From Siphonodentalium dalli (taxonomy: Eukaryota; Mollusca; Scaphopoda; Gadilida; Siphonodentaliidae), in assembly GCA_032622095.1 (NCBI GenBank), contig CP136068.1, forward strand, positions 3,325,314 through 3,389,313: DNA of 64,000 nt, read 5' to 3'. Below the pieces are notes generated by a model. The model did not search any database. It was given only the letters and a program-made list of their open reading frames with translations, and had not been told where the DNA came from. This document shows positions 1 through 11,038 of the stretch, piece by piece. Position 1 is the stretch's first letter. Each line of letters starts with the position of its first letter. The position numbers and the translations under genes are program-made.

Positions 1-530
1 ACGGTCGCGGTATCGAGACGGTCATGGCGTGAAGTTACGGTATTGGGTGATGATACAGTGGTCTTTTAGCGGGCACCGCATTAATTTTGTTGAATACCGC
101 GGTGATTTTCATGGAACTCTTTTAGGGGAGGTATTTACTCGCGCATGCTTGTTCGCGTTAACAAGCGGTATCGGTGCCGCGGTGTTGGAGGATACCGCAG
201 TATAGTACCGCCATATTAACTGGGTGACACCACGTTATTGGTGGTTAATTACTTTAAGTATGGCGGTAGGTCTAATGAACAATAGCTGCGATTATACACC
301 AGCCGGTTCAGCAAGCCGGTCTGAACCGGTGGGCTTGTAAATTTCTGAGAAGGATCCAGGGATGTTTTTCTACCTGTTACAGGTTTGGGCGCTCAAACTC
401 TGGAGACCCTGGGGATAGTAATTATTAAAGTGGTTCTCCATTATTTCAACGAATTTTTCTAAGAGAAGAATAATTCAACAACTAAACATGACAATCGGAT
501 GTGATAGTCTACTAGTATGATATAGAGCCT
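1..530. other. No gene seen; short motif-rich stretch
   Basis: No convincing coding exon on either strand. The first 260 bases contain several scattered copies of a TACCGCGGTG-like motif. This looks like a decayed low-order repeat. Nothing else is recognisable. Confidence 0.4.
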
Positions 531-539
531 TTATTTGCA

Positions 540-1080
540 CCATCTCTGGATCCTTCCCAGGTAGTATTTCTCGGTCGGATCTCTTCTCGGGCAGGAACAG
601 TTCACGCTCCCCGATTATGCCGCGGCATTAAATCAATTAGTGGGGAAGCGACCGGTGGCGATGCAGGGGTACTTGGGACCCCCAGGACATTTGGTCCCAC
701 ACCGGCGCAAGCGGTTCTGTGTGCTGAAGTTGCCAAAATCGCGTGTGAACGTAACGACACCGGCTGGGCGGCCTACGGCGACTTCGGCATAGGGCAGTGG
801 CCCTACCCATGAGGTAGCAAGCCCGGTCCCCTTGGTCACGATCTATAAAGACACGGCCTTGCCTGCCTCTCAGCCGTCTTGGGGTTTCTGCTGCAATGGC
901 ATCTACCCATCGTTCTGCTTGGACAGGACATTCAGCTTGGTCGGGACCACCTGCATTTGGGGGGGGGGGGGCTCACCCCGGTCCGATGGCTCCACCTCCT
1001 TCCGGTTATCAGAAGAAACCAGTTTTGGCTATGGGATTCTTCATTTCGACACTGGACTCCAAAATTGGAACTCAGTTTAT
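540..1080 (+). other. GC-rich patch with coding-like but broken frames
   Basis: This stretch is clearly richer in G and C than its AT-rich surroundings. On the plus strand one frame reads FTLPDYAAALNQLVGKRP and on through a basic region until a stop near 748. Another frame around 895-1020 reads a Gly/Pro-rich segment after a run of G at about 959-970. No family is recognised, no splice sites were settled, and frames change along the patch. It may be a relic of a retroelement gag-like gene or a degraded host exon. I cannot assign a function. Confidence 0.2.
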
Positions 1081-1504
1081 CAGCCTTAAAATTCCATGGG
1101 AGGTATTTACTCCTCGAGGCATTTCCTATCCACGGATTATCTCATCTATAGGCTTCTTCCTACTGAACTATGAACTCTCAAGCCCTCCTGGCACGCCCTG
1201 CGCAATCGTACCACCGTCTTCAAAATGCATCGAGAACTCGATCTATCTTACCTGTGATATACATTTCATAGGTAAGTGACACGACCCGCGACTGACACAC
1301 TGGTCAATAGACTTCACACATGAATGAAGCACATTTACATGGAAAGCATTTCTCTTGTCACGTGCCACAACGACCCTGCCAATGGCCTGGCCAACAGAGT
1401 ACATCTCATGGCTCTTCATACTACTATTAACAATATCAATTTGATTATCTGGCACATGGTAATAAAATTAACAGGGCACTGCACGCCTATAGACAATAGA
1501 CAAT

Positions 1505-1925
1505 AACGCGGGCAAAGATGTTTGCACTGTCCATCTCAGCTTTCTAGGAAGCTCATTGACTAGCGTTATAGACCTTTCCTTGCAGGCAGGGGACCACCCA
1601 GTCCGAGTGGATCCCAACCCCATGGCACCCGATCATACGGGCCTGAAACCATGCTGCCAACTCTGCGCGCTTCGGTATATGCCGGAATTGTCCTATCAAC
1701 ATTCGACAATAAAAACAGGCAAAGACGTTTGCGCTGTCCAGCTCAGCTTTCGAGGAAGCTCTTTGACTAGCCATCAAACCTTTCCTTGCAGGCAGGGACC
1801 AACCCATATGAGGGGATCCCAACCACATGGCACCAGCCGCCCAATCATAAGGGCCTGAGATCATGCTGACAACTCTGCTCGCTTCGGTCTATGCTGGATT
1901 TGTCCTATTTTCCTTAAACATGCCT
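1505..1925. repeat. Two tandem copies of a ~207-bp unit
   Basis: The segment starting near 1511 (GGCAAAGATGTTTGC...) recurs near 1718 with scattered substitutions. Both copies contain CCTTTCCTTGCAGGCAGG and a GGATCCCAACC block. The open frames found across it on both strands are chance products. Nothing further is recognised from 1080 to 1500 or from 1925 to 2348. Confidence 0.7.
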
Positions 1926-2355
1926 TCAACAGGACCACTTAGGTCGGGGGAGCTCCTTTCCATCATGGCTCTTAAAATTCAATAAGTAACAACATTATAA
2001 AGGGATGTGTGTCCTTTACTAGGAGGATAAAAAATTTCATTTGTTTCCTTAATCAGCGAGCCTTTTTGGAGGGGGTCTTCCCCTAGTTTGCTGCATGCCT
2101 CACACTAACATATCACACACCTAGGTCGTTCTGCTGCATGTTTGGGGGGGAAAGTGACATGATGTTCTGGGCAGAGGCTCAGAACTGAATATTCCATATG
2201 GTGACAATTTACCCGTGGTTATCATCTGATTACATTGTACATCATTTGAACTGATTTCAGTTGTCAAAGAGCCAAAGGGCCTTCTGCAATGATCTCATTG
2301 TGACTTATAGATCACCTTGATATATAATTTTTATATCATTTTTATATATTTATAT

Positions 2356-2713
2356 CAGTCCTTCCCAGGAGACGGGAGTGATTGCTCTCGAACCCGTATG
2401 CACTCGTAATTTTCAATTCACGTGTGCTAAAATTCGCACCCGTCCTTCGTCACAAAATACTAACGGAGACTGTAATTGTTGGTTCAATATTGAACTATTT
2501 TAAGGTTTATTTAGATGCTTTACCATCTCAGTGCAACTATGGCATATTAAAGTGTAACTAGACATAGGTCTATTCCACAATGACTTTTGGTTTGAGCAAA
2601 AACCAAACTTACATGTACAATTATGGTATCGTATGGGTGCCATATTACACCAGTCTTCTGCATTACGGGAGCAAATAAATGCTCTCGGTGTGTTTTCCTC
2701 ATGGGAAGGACTG
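2356..2713. mobile_element. Short TIR element with 7-bp target duplication
   Basis: The element starts CAGTCCTTCCCA and ends TGGGAAGGACTG, an exact inverted repeat of 12 bp. It is flanked on both sides by TTTATAT (2349-2355 and 2714-2720), a perfect 7-bp direct repeat. It encodes no protein, so it is non-autonomous. A related but less complete copy, with the same right end, lies at about 39545-39712. The near-8-bp duplication would suit a hAT-like mobiliser, but the superfamily is inference. Confidence 0.7.
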
Positions 2714-3356
2714 TTTATATACTCGTAAGATTTGTATCACAGGATTTTTGTCGGATATCCTGTGATGCATAGGTACCTCAGAGAGGGCTCCCTCTGTTCA
2801 GATGGCTTGACTCCATTATCGTTGTACAACCTGTTTGGCCTAATGGGTTCTCAACTCAATCCCTGTGCCACAAATTTGGCATCAGGTTCTCTGGCTTTTT
2901 CTTTGGCGAATAGCAGTTAGTTAACTTAGGTTGTCTCGCCATCGATGGAGTGGGCCTCCGTCTGCAGGTCGTTCTGTCGCTAAGGCGGAGAGTGAGTTAG
3001 TCTCCTTCCTTCATGATCCTGCATCATGGGACCTTGACGGGTGGGACCTTAGAACAGACAGCTGAAGAAGACGACACAGAGAGGAACGAAGAGTTTCTTC
3101 TAACGTTATACTTGCTCGGTTCGCTCGCAACTATGCATTGGATGGCACCTCATGGGATGTTTGTTTCAAAACAAGGGGGGCGGTACACATTTGAGCAATA
3201 TAGCACTCTAACTATATGAGTTATTTCATGTAAATAATCCTAACAGATTCATTAAAGTGTTCATATATGGTACAATCTGTTTTAGAAGAGTACCTTTACT
3301 CAAAATTTGGCTATTAACTTTATTGCTCGTGCCTCCTCCTGGGCTTGCATTCTAAT

Positions 3357-3458
3357 CCATATAGTTCAGTGTGAGGGCTTCCTTTGGCGGAAATATGATA
3401 TTTAAAAAAATATAATATATATTTCCTTAAAGAAAGCCTGAACACTGAACTATCATAG
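3357..3458. repeat. Hairpin (foldback) repeat
   Basis: CATATAGTTCAGTG... at the left and CACTGAACTAT at the right are inverted relative to each other, with an A/T-rich centre. A half copy (CATATAGTTCAGTGTTCAGG) is found at 3671-3720, directly abutting the next tandem array. Confidence 0.55.
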
Positions 3459-3724
3459 GGCCCTCCCATGGCGGTGCCATTCCCAACCCCGCGACTCGCC
3501 AATCTTCTGATTGAGTTGAAAATTAACTGGCTAATTCAATCTGTACAGTGAATTATATTGGGACTGCGCATGCGTGACTGATGCCGAGGCAAGCCACTGA
3601 CTATTAGTTACCGTAGGCGACCAAAAAGTTAACCCTTTTCTGCTATGGTTTACAAACGCAGGACATCTATCCATATAGTTCAGTGTTCAGGCTTTCTTTA
3701 AGGAAATATATATTATATTTTTAA

Positions 3725-4560
3725 AAATATCATTTTGGAGTCATTCGGCCAAAAAACATGGTCGCCAGCAGCCATCTTGGATTTTACTCTTTGTATGACT
3801 AAATCCTTTAGCACGGGCTACAGGTCCTACTTTTAGTCTGATCATCATAAAATTTGTCAAAAATGTTAATAATGACATGTAGATGGGAACGAATCATTTT
3901 GGGGTCATTCGGCCAAAAAACATGGCCGCCAGCAGCCATCTTGGATTTTACTCTTTGTATGACTAAATCCTTTAGCACGGGCTACAGGTCGTACCTTTAG
4001 TCTGATCATTATAAAATTTGTCATGTCTGTTGAAATTGGAATGTAGATGGGAACAAGTCATTTTGGGGTCATTCGGACAAAAAACATGGCCGTCAGTGGC
4101 CATCTTGGATTTCAAAATTTAATCCATTAGCACGGGCCACAGGTCGTACTGTTCGTCTGATCATCATGAAATTTGTCATGGATGTTAATAGTGATATGTA
4201 GATGGGAACGAGTAATTTTGGGGTCATGGCCAGCACCATCTTGGATTTTACTCTTTGTATGACTAAATTCTTTATCACAGGCTACAGCTCGTACCTTTAG
4301 TCTGATCATCATAAAATTTGTCATGAATGTTAATAATGACATGTAGATGGGAACGAGTTATTTTGGGGTCATTCGGTAAAAAAACATGGCCGCCAGCAGC
4401 CATCTTGGATTTTACTCTGTGTATGACTAAATCCTTTAGCATGGGCTACAGGTCGTATCTTTAGTCTGATCATCATAAAATTTGTCATGAATGTTAAGAA
4501 CGACTCATTTTGGGGTCATTCGGCCGAAAACATGGCCGCCAGCAGCCATCTTGGATTTTA
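3725..4560 (+). repeat. Tandem array, ~164-bp unit (family A)
   Basis: About five units are present. Unit starts (CATTTTGGGGTCATTCGG) fall near 3731, 3895 and 4059, giving a 164-bp period, followed by shorter or diverged units. Each unit contains ATGGCCGCCAGCAGCCATCT and a ...GATGGGAACGA... segment. The same family is present in the opposite orientation at 30600-31880 and 34070-34760. Minus-strand open frames here are repeat artefacts. Confidence 0.85.
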
Positions 4561-5480
4561 CTCCACATTCCTAATCGCTCCATTGACTGTAATACATTAA
4601 ATTATTCCCTTTCCATGTTGAGCTACAGTGTCATTGACACTTTCATTATTATTATGATAATTTTTTGGAAAGTCGGCGTACGAATACTGGTATTTTTGGA
4701 ATACCGAATACCTCCTAACAGAGGGACCGGAATAAGACGTACCTCATAACAGGGCATGGAATACGGCGTACAAAAAGGGGGGTGGGGGCCTTATTCATAC
4801 AGACCTTGTTTTGAGGTGAAAGGTCATGCACTCTTTGTTGCGGTAACTGCCAAAACCCACCTATGTTCATGGTTGAAGTCCAGAATTCAGCCCCCTACCT
4901 CCTTATTGATTTCCCGATGTATAAGTCACATTCACATTTTGAGGGGTCAAAAATTTGCGAGTTATAGGCTGAAATCTATGATACACTTTTAAGCTGTTAC
5001 AAAACACATGTGCGCACATTATACATTAAACTTCTCGACCTTTGATCTTGATGCATGGTATACAAAGTTTGCCGAAGTGACACATCGTGGTTTGATGACT
5101 TACTTCTTGACCTATTTCTGTGTCAGGTCCATCATACTGTCAAAATGCTAACCAGAGTCGCACCAATGCTCTGTAATTGACTGCTCTGTATTATGTCGTA
5201 ATTTCTTAATGATGGATTATCTCTATAAATAACATATTTTAGATAGTTTCCTGGCCATGAAATAATACGTTTGAGTAGGAAATCCCTGCCCGGGATTTTA
5301 TTTTATTAATGTGACACTTATTTGTTGTATATATATAACTTTTAGATAGAGGCCAGCGTGGTGCTCCTAATGAATGCGAGTCCCAAAATGTCTCCGATTG
5401 AGTGTACATATTGTAATATTAAGTGCAAATCAAGTAGATAAGACCTAGAGTGTAGCATATGCTTATTTTTATTGGTTAAA
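4561..5480. other. Gene-free stretch
   Basis: No exon or clear repeat boundary was recognised. The 5220-5300 part resembles the termini of the inverted-repeat element just downstream (GGATTATCTCT... and a following A/T block). Confidence 0.4.
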
Positions 5481-6213
5481 GATGGATTATATCTTTAAAT
5501 AACAAATGTTAAATAGTTGCGTGGGTACCCCGGTATAAAATAATAGATATGAACCGAAGACCTCTGTCCGGAAAAGCTTCTATCAATTAATATTGATTTT
5601 ATTTCGAATATTAAATCGGGCCCGTTTATGTTACTATTTTTAGAACCGACCATTCGGATGAGACCGTATTGCGATATAGAGCACTGGGCTGTTCCTACGG
5701 CTACGCAACGAATGTCAAATGTCACAGATTGGTTGTTTGTATTGTTTTGTTCCACAGATATAAGCGATGAGTATAATTAACGTTTAATTATGACAAAATT
5801 GCACAAAATAATTTCTGGTCTCTGTTAACAGTAACCACTTTTGTTCGTTAGCTGAACAAACACACCTTTTTAGACCAGAAAATATTTGAAATAAAATTAA
5901 TATTAATCAATAGAAGCATTTCCGGACAGGAGTCTTTGATTCAAATCTAATATTTATACCCCGGTAACTATATAATACATGTTTACAAAGAGATAATCCA
6001 CCTTTAAAATAACTGAAAATAACTAAAAAAAAACGCAAATAAAATGACTGTCATGAATATCAGGGACCATTATTATTTTATACGAAACAAATTCAAAATA
6101 AAATCAATATTAATTGATAGACGTGTTTCCGGACAGGAGTCTTTGATTCGTATTTATTATTTCACACACAGGAAACTATATAGATCATGTTGCGGAAGAG
6201 ATAATCCACCTCT
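5480..6213. mobile_element. Inverted-repeat element with ~120-bp arms
   Basis: The left arm (about 5480-5610, GATGGATTATATCT... to TATCAATTAATATTGATTTT) is repeated in inverted orientation at about 6085-6213. A further internal copy of the arm lies at 5880-6005. No transposase is visible. Related arm fragments lie at 39450-39545 and 54165-54225. This is a non-autonomous DNA element or nested copies of one; its class is not determined. Confidence 0.55.
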
Positions 6214-6366
6214 AGACTAGACTTGTGTTATGCACCTGAAAGTTCTTTGTGTTTTATAATTCACCAATGTGCCGTACATTTCTCATAATGTAAAAGCACA
6301 TTTAGTCGTGTTTTTCACAAAATCAAAAAACTCATGGAAAAGTTATCTTCAATACTATATTTTCAG

Positions 6367-6477
6367 ATACAAGCTTCCAGTGATCATAATCGTGCTTAAT
6401 AATAACGGGATATTCACGGGGACAGACAGAGAAACATGGAATCAAGTGCACACAGAAGAGGACAAGCCTGCTGTTAG
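6367..6477 (+). CDS. HACL1: HACL1 exon, thiamine-diphosphate-binding domain part
   Basis: The 111-bp exon encodes YKLPVIIIVLNNNGIFTG then TDRETWNQVHTEEDKPAV. The NNNGI motif is the end of the thiamine-diphosphate/Mg2+ motif of 2-hydroxyacyl-CoA lyases. In the family this follows GDSAFGFSGMEIETICR, which would be encoded by the previous exon; that exon is not found upstream in the window. The exon is preceded by TATTTTCAG and followed by GTGAGC. It starts with the last base of a codon and ends after two bases of a codon, which joins exactly to the exon at 10108. The enzyme acts in peroxisomes, cleaving 2-hydroxy-3-methylacyl-CoA and long 2-hydroxyacyl-CoA in fatty-acid alpha-oxidation. Assignment rests on close similarity to the animal enzyme; oxalyl-CoA decarboxylase relatives are less similar. 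Confidence 0.88.
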
Positions 6478-6489
6478 GTGAGCTGACCC

Positions 6490-6895
6490 ATTGACTACTA
6501 AATACCCCCCATTTAGTTATAAAGACGTGCATTGACTGTTAAATACTCTTCCGCTATTTAGTTATAAAGGTATACATTGATTGCTAAATACCCCCTTCCA
6601 ACATTTAGTTATATAGGTATACATTGACTGCTAAATACTCTTCCAACATTTAGTTATAAAGGTATACATTGACTGCTAAATACTCCGTCCCCATTTAGTT
6701 ATAAAGGTATACATTGACGGCTAAATACTCCGTCCCCATTTAGTTATAAAGGTATACATTGACTGCTAAATACTCCGTCCCCATTTAGTTATAAAGGTAT
6801 ACATTGACTGCTAAATACTCCGTCCCCATTTAGTTATAAAGGTATACATTGACTGCTAAATACTCCGTCCCCATTTAGTTATAAAGGTATGCATT
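6490..6895 (+). repeat. 45-bp tandem array in HACL1 intron
   Basis: About nine units of a 45-bp sequence containing GGTATACATTGACTGCTAAA and a CCCCATTTAGTTATAAA segment. The right-hand units are nearly identical and the left-hand ones more diverged. The array begins only about 12 bases after the splice donor of the HACL1 exon. Confidence 0.9.
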
Positions 6896-6949
6896 GTAAA
6901 TGAGTTTTATGCCATTACGGCAAAGTGGATATCAGATCTGAATCTGATA

Positions 6950-7210
6950 GCTTAACCCTTCCATGACGGGAGTCTGTCTGTCTGACTGTATGTCCAACCG
7001 TTTGTCTGACCGTATGTCCATACGTCTGTCTGTCCATAGACACTTTACACATAATGCAATAACTCAAAACTCTACATTATGATTTTGATTATAGAAATTT
7101 ACTATCCCAAGGGATGGATTAAACATCTGCCGATCGTGATCGGCCTCTCCTTATATTTTTTACAATGAAATTTCATATTTTCCAAGTTATTTATGTTAAA
7201 GTACATATTG
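6950..7210. other. Intronic stretch with element fragment and CTGT-rich tract
   Basis: It begins with TTAACCCTTCCATGACGGGA, like the left terminus of the TTAACCCTT family listed elsewhere. A GTCTGTCTGTC-rich tract and a stretch without recognisable content follow. Confidence 0.4.
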
Positions 7211-7562
7211 ATTTAACCCACCATGACTGGAGCTTCCTTAAATTTTGCGCAAATCCTGTGCCAATGCATTGTCTTATATATGAGAGTCTCCCACAGTGAG
7301 CCTCACATATATAAGAGAATACATTGGCCAAACAATAGTTACATTGACCTTGTAAGCTATATCATCTCTTATATATGTGAGGCTCCCAATGGGAGAGCTT
7401 TCCGATGAATGGCAACAAGCCATATTTCCGACTAAATCCTGAAAAGTTACCCATAATTGTGCTGTGGTTAAGGAGTCGATTACTTAGAGCATTACTGTAA
7501 GAGAATGCATTGACACAATATCTTTAATGCTGCACCAGCGCATCTCCCACCATTAAAGGGAT
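7210..7562. mobile_element. TTAACCC... double-hairpin MITE copy
   Basis: The left end is TTTAACCCACCATGACTGGA and the right end ...CTCCCACCATTAAAGGG, an imperfect terminal inverted repeat. Inside are inverted arms ending in CCAATGCATT...CTTATATATG and CATATATAAGAGAATACATTGG. Family members recur near 11039, 20075, 20254, 22375, 28690, 29640 and, as a fragment, 54360. Termini starting TTAACCC suggest a piggyBac-type mobiliser, by inference. Confidence 0.6.
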
Positions 7563-7569
7563 AACAAAC

Positions 7570-9028
7570 GAGGTGATATATAAAGTTTAATGTTTAACCA
7601 CAGGGAGCCTCACATAGATGGAAGCATGTTCTACAGGTGTCTTCTGCTGCAGTCTATGTGGGGCTCTCTATGGGTAAATAACTGAGGTGATATATAAAGT
7701 TTAATGTTTAACCACAGGGAGCCTCACATAGATGGAAGCATGTTCTACAGGTGTCTTCTGCTGCAGTCTATGTGGGGCTCTCTATGGGTTAATAACTGAG
7801 GTGATATATAAAGTTTAATGTTTACCCACAGGGGGCCTCACACAGATGGAAGCATGCACTACAGGTGTCTTCTGCTGCAGTCTATGTGGGGCTCTCTATG
7901 GGTTAATAACTGAGGTGATATATAAAGTTTAATGTTTAACCACATGGAGCCGCACATAGATGGAAGCATGCGCTACAGGTGTCTTCTGCTGCAGTCTATG
8001 TGGGGCTCTCTATGGGTTAATAACTGAGGTGATATATAAAGTTTAATGTTTACCCACAGGGGGCCTCACACAGATGGAAGCATGCACTACAGGTGTCTTC
8101 TGCTGCAGTCTATGTGGGGCTCCCTAAGGGTTAATAACTGAGGTGATATATAAAGTTTAATGTTTACCCACAGGGGGCCTCACACAGATGGAAGCATGCA
8201 CTACAGGTGTCTTCTGCTGCAGTCTATGTGGGGCTCCCTAAGGGTTAATAACTGAGGTGATATATAAAGTTTAATGTTTACCCACAGGGGGCCTCACACA
8301 GATGGAAGCGTGTACTACAGGTGTCTTCTGCTGCAGTCTATGTGGGGCTCTCTATGGGTTAATAACTGAGGTGATATATAAAGTTTAATGTTTACCCCAC
8401 AGGGAGCCTCACACAGATGGAAGCATGCACTACAGATGTCTTCTGCTGCAGTCTATGTGGGGCTCTCTATGGGTTAATAACTGAGGTGATATATAAAGTT
8501 TAATGTTTACCCCACAGGGAGCCTCACACAGATGGAAGCGTGCACTACAGGTGTCTTCTGCTGCAGTCTATGTGGGGCTCTCTAAGGGTTAATAACTGAG
8601 GTGATATATAAAATTTAATGTTTACCCACAGGGGGCCTCACACAGATGGAAGCATGCACTACAGGTGTCTTCTGCTGCAGTCTATGTGGGGCTCTCTATG
8701 GGTTAATAACTGAGGTGATATATAAAGTTTAATGTTTACCCCACAGGGAGCCTCACACAGATGGAAGCATGCACTACAGGTGTCTTCTGCTGCAGTCTAT
8801 GTGGGGCTCTCTATGGGTTAATAACTGAGGTGATATATAAAGTTTAATGTTTACCCCACAGGGAGCCTCACATAGATGGAAGCATGCACTACAGGTGTCT
8901 TCTGCTGCAGTCTATGTGGGGCTCTCTATGGGTTAATAACTGAGGTGATATATAAAGTTTAATGTTTACCCCACAGGGAGCCTCACACAGATGGACACAT
9001 GTGTCTATGTGGGGCGCTCTATGGGTAA
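7570..9028 (+). repeat. 114-bp satellite array of hairpin units
   Basis: Twelve to thirteen tandem units with a 114-bp period (TATAAAGTTT at 7921, 8035 and 8149). Each unit consists of a ~34-bp spacer with TAACTGAGGTGATATATAAA plus a ~80-bp imperfect palindrome. The palindrome opens ACCCACAGGGAGCCTCACAC and closes GTGGGGCTCTCTATGGGT. Dispersed single hairpins of the same family lie near 41710, 41820, 41925, 45100 and 47460. The last unit is truncated near 8990. No coding function is seen. Confidence 0.9.
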
Positions 9029-9170
9029 TGAAAGGGTTAATCTTGTTTTCTCAGGAGGGAGTAATTAAAATAAACGTACAGACACAAATAAGGTTGAAAT
9101 ATTCCACAAAATCAATAGACACAAGAGTATATGGTATTGGATTTGAGATTCGATTCAAAACCGCAACGGT

Positions 9171-10050
9171 GATTCGTTCAATATTTGCCTCCACCCATAA
9201 TCTGAGATTTGCAGGATCCTATCTGTCTCATGCGTGTAAATTTAATCATTTAAATATGCAATCTGTATATTTCATATTTCTAGTCTTCTAAAATTCATAC
9301 CGTGTAAATTTAAAGAAATGGAAGTCATTCTCGATGGTAATGCTGAAAAATAATACAAAGCTTAATATGAAACCGTTATCAACAAAAAAACATGATCAGT
9401 TTGCATAACTATTCTGACAATTACTTTAAAAGTAAAACTTAGACACATCAAGAAGCACACATGATTTTAGGTGATAAACCGATGTATAAAATCTTCATAC
9501 CAATTGTTATCTGTGAGTTAAATGGCGAAATTCCAATAACACTGTATTCTTATTATGATTCGTTCAATATTTGCCTCCACCCATAATCTGAGATTTGCAG
9601 GGATCCTATTTGTCTCATGCGTGTAAATTTAATCATTTAAATATGCAATCTGTATATTTCATATTTCCAGTCTTCTAAAATTCATACTTACGTATTATCT
9701 GCTGGGTGTATTTTTGTGATCATGTGTTTGCTCAATAATGTGGTTATAATAACATAGACACAGGTGTTGCAAAATGCTTTTATTGAGTCTCCAGGTGTAA
9801 ATTTAAAGAAATGGAAGTCATTCTCGATGGTAATGCTGAAAAATAATACAAAGCTTTAATATGAAACCGTTATCAACAAGAAGAACAGATCAGTTTGCAT
9901 AACAATTCTGACAATTACCTTAAAAGTAAAACTTAGACACATAAGAAGCACACATGATTTTAGGTGATAAACCGATGTATAAAATCTTCATACCAATTGT
10001 TATATATGAGTTAAATGGCGAAATTCCAAGAACATTGTATACTTATTATG
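9171..10050 (+). repeat. Interleaved segmental duplication
   Basis: The block 9171-9299 (ATTCGTTCAATATTTGCCTC...) recurs at 9556-9687. The block 9302-9555 (GTGTAAATTTAAAGAAATGG...) recurs at 9797-10050, with a unique ~110-bp piece between. The order is A-B-A'-unique-B'. Identity is high, with a few indels. It ends only some 60 bases before the HACL1 exon. Confidence 0.85.
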
Positions 10051-10107
10051 AATGCCTTGCATCGCATTAATCTTTAGAGATACAATGTATATATTCTGTA
10101 TTTTTAG

Positions 10108-10294
10108 CCTACTACCATCCAGTTTGTTGCCAGATGCTCGGTATGACAAAATTATGTCGGCATTCGGCGGTATTGGATATTATGCTGAGACGACAAATGA
10201 AATCAGGCGGCATTTACAGAAAGCGCTCAGTGATACAGAACACGTCTCTCTGATCAATGTGACAATCGACCCATATGCTGTACGCAAACCTCAG
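10108..10294 (+). CDS. HACL1: HACL1 exon, C-terminal part
   Basis: The 187-bp exon encodes LLPSSLLPDARYDKIMSAFG, then GIGYYAETTNEIRRHLQKAL and SDTEHVSLINVTIDPYAVRK-PQ. This matches the region of HACL1 that ends the lyase just before its short C-terminal peptide; in the family the protein continues about ten residues to a peroxisomal targeting tail. It is preceded by TATTTTTAG and followed by GTATGT. One leading base completes the split codon from 6477 and the exon ends on a codon boundary. The final exon with the targeting peptide was not recognised downstream, so the gene is incomplete here. No stops or frameshifts are seen. Confidence 0.88.
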
Positions 10295-11038
10295 GTATGT
10301 AGTTCTATAATTTATAGGTATCTTTCTATCTAATTAAATCGACCCATATGCTGTATGCAAATATCAAGAATATACATTTCGTATTCATGCATACATTTAT
10401 ATCATAATTTTCGAGTCGCTGATTATTTATTTTGTAGTGACTTGATATACAGTTCTAATAACAATCTATGCCATGAAATTTGATTAAAATACTATAATTG
10501 ATCACTATTTGAAATATCTGTGTCTCAGAAGATGCCCACTGAGAAATAGAAAACTGCTGAAATCATAGAATGACTCCCCCCCCCCTTGGATCCCAGAATG
10601 CAACAGAATTCAAAGGAAGAACTCTATCTTTAATATATAGAGTTATTCATCCTGCATTGAAACTAACACCTCTTCTTACTGCAATCTAGATGACAAAAAC
10701 AACATGTCCACAGTTTATTACACCGGATAAGTCGACAATACAATGTTTTGGAGCTTCCTCTTTCAAATGGTATATAATATGGCATATATTTTATATAATG
10801 TAATCTGGGGGTTCGAAAATTAAGTGGGCCTTCAAATGAAGATAAGTTCACAGTGAAATTCATAAAACTGGGGAATATAGATGTCATATACCTGGATGAA
10901 CATATAGATGTTATATACCTGGATGAATATATAGATGTCATATACCTGGATGAACAATCGGCAGGAAATTAAGGCTGTTTGTGCGGGTTAATTTCTCCGA
11001 ACAGAAATTCCGAATTTATTACTGTGAAAAGATATTGT
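10295..11038. other. HACL1 intron or 3' flank, no exon recognised
   Basis: The terminal HACL1 exon should lie here or beyond, but none could be identified. A short tandem block of ATAGATGTCATATACCTGGATGAA-like units (24-30 bp) lies at about 10874-10955. The segment 10736-10830 (TATAATATGGCATATATT...) resembles sequence at 16740-16800 and 42840-43215 and is a dispersed repeat. Confidence 0.45.

Noticed and set aside
4000-6366. Upstream HACL1 exon ending in GDSAFGFSGMEIETICR-like sequence
   Set aside because: Read on the plus strand upstream of 6367, but no matching segment was found; the intron may extend beyond the window.
7570-9028. Possible CRISPR array, from the regular spacing of near-identical units
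   Set aside because: The repeats are contiguous 114-bp units without unique spacers, in animal DNA with introns. It is a satellite.
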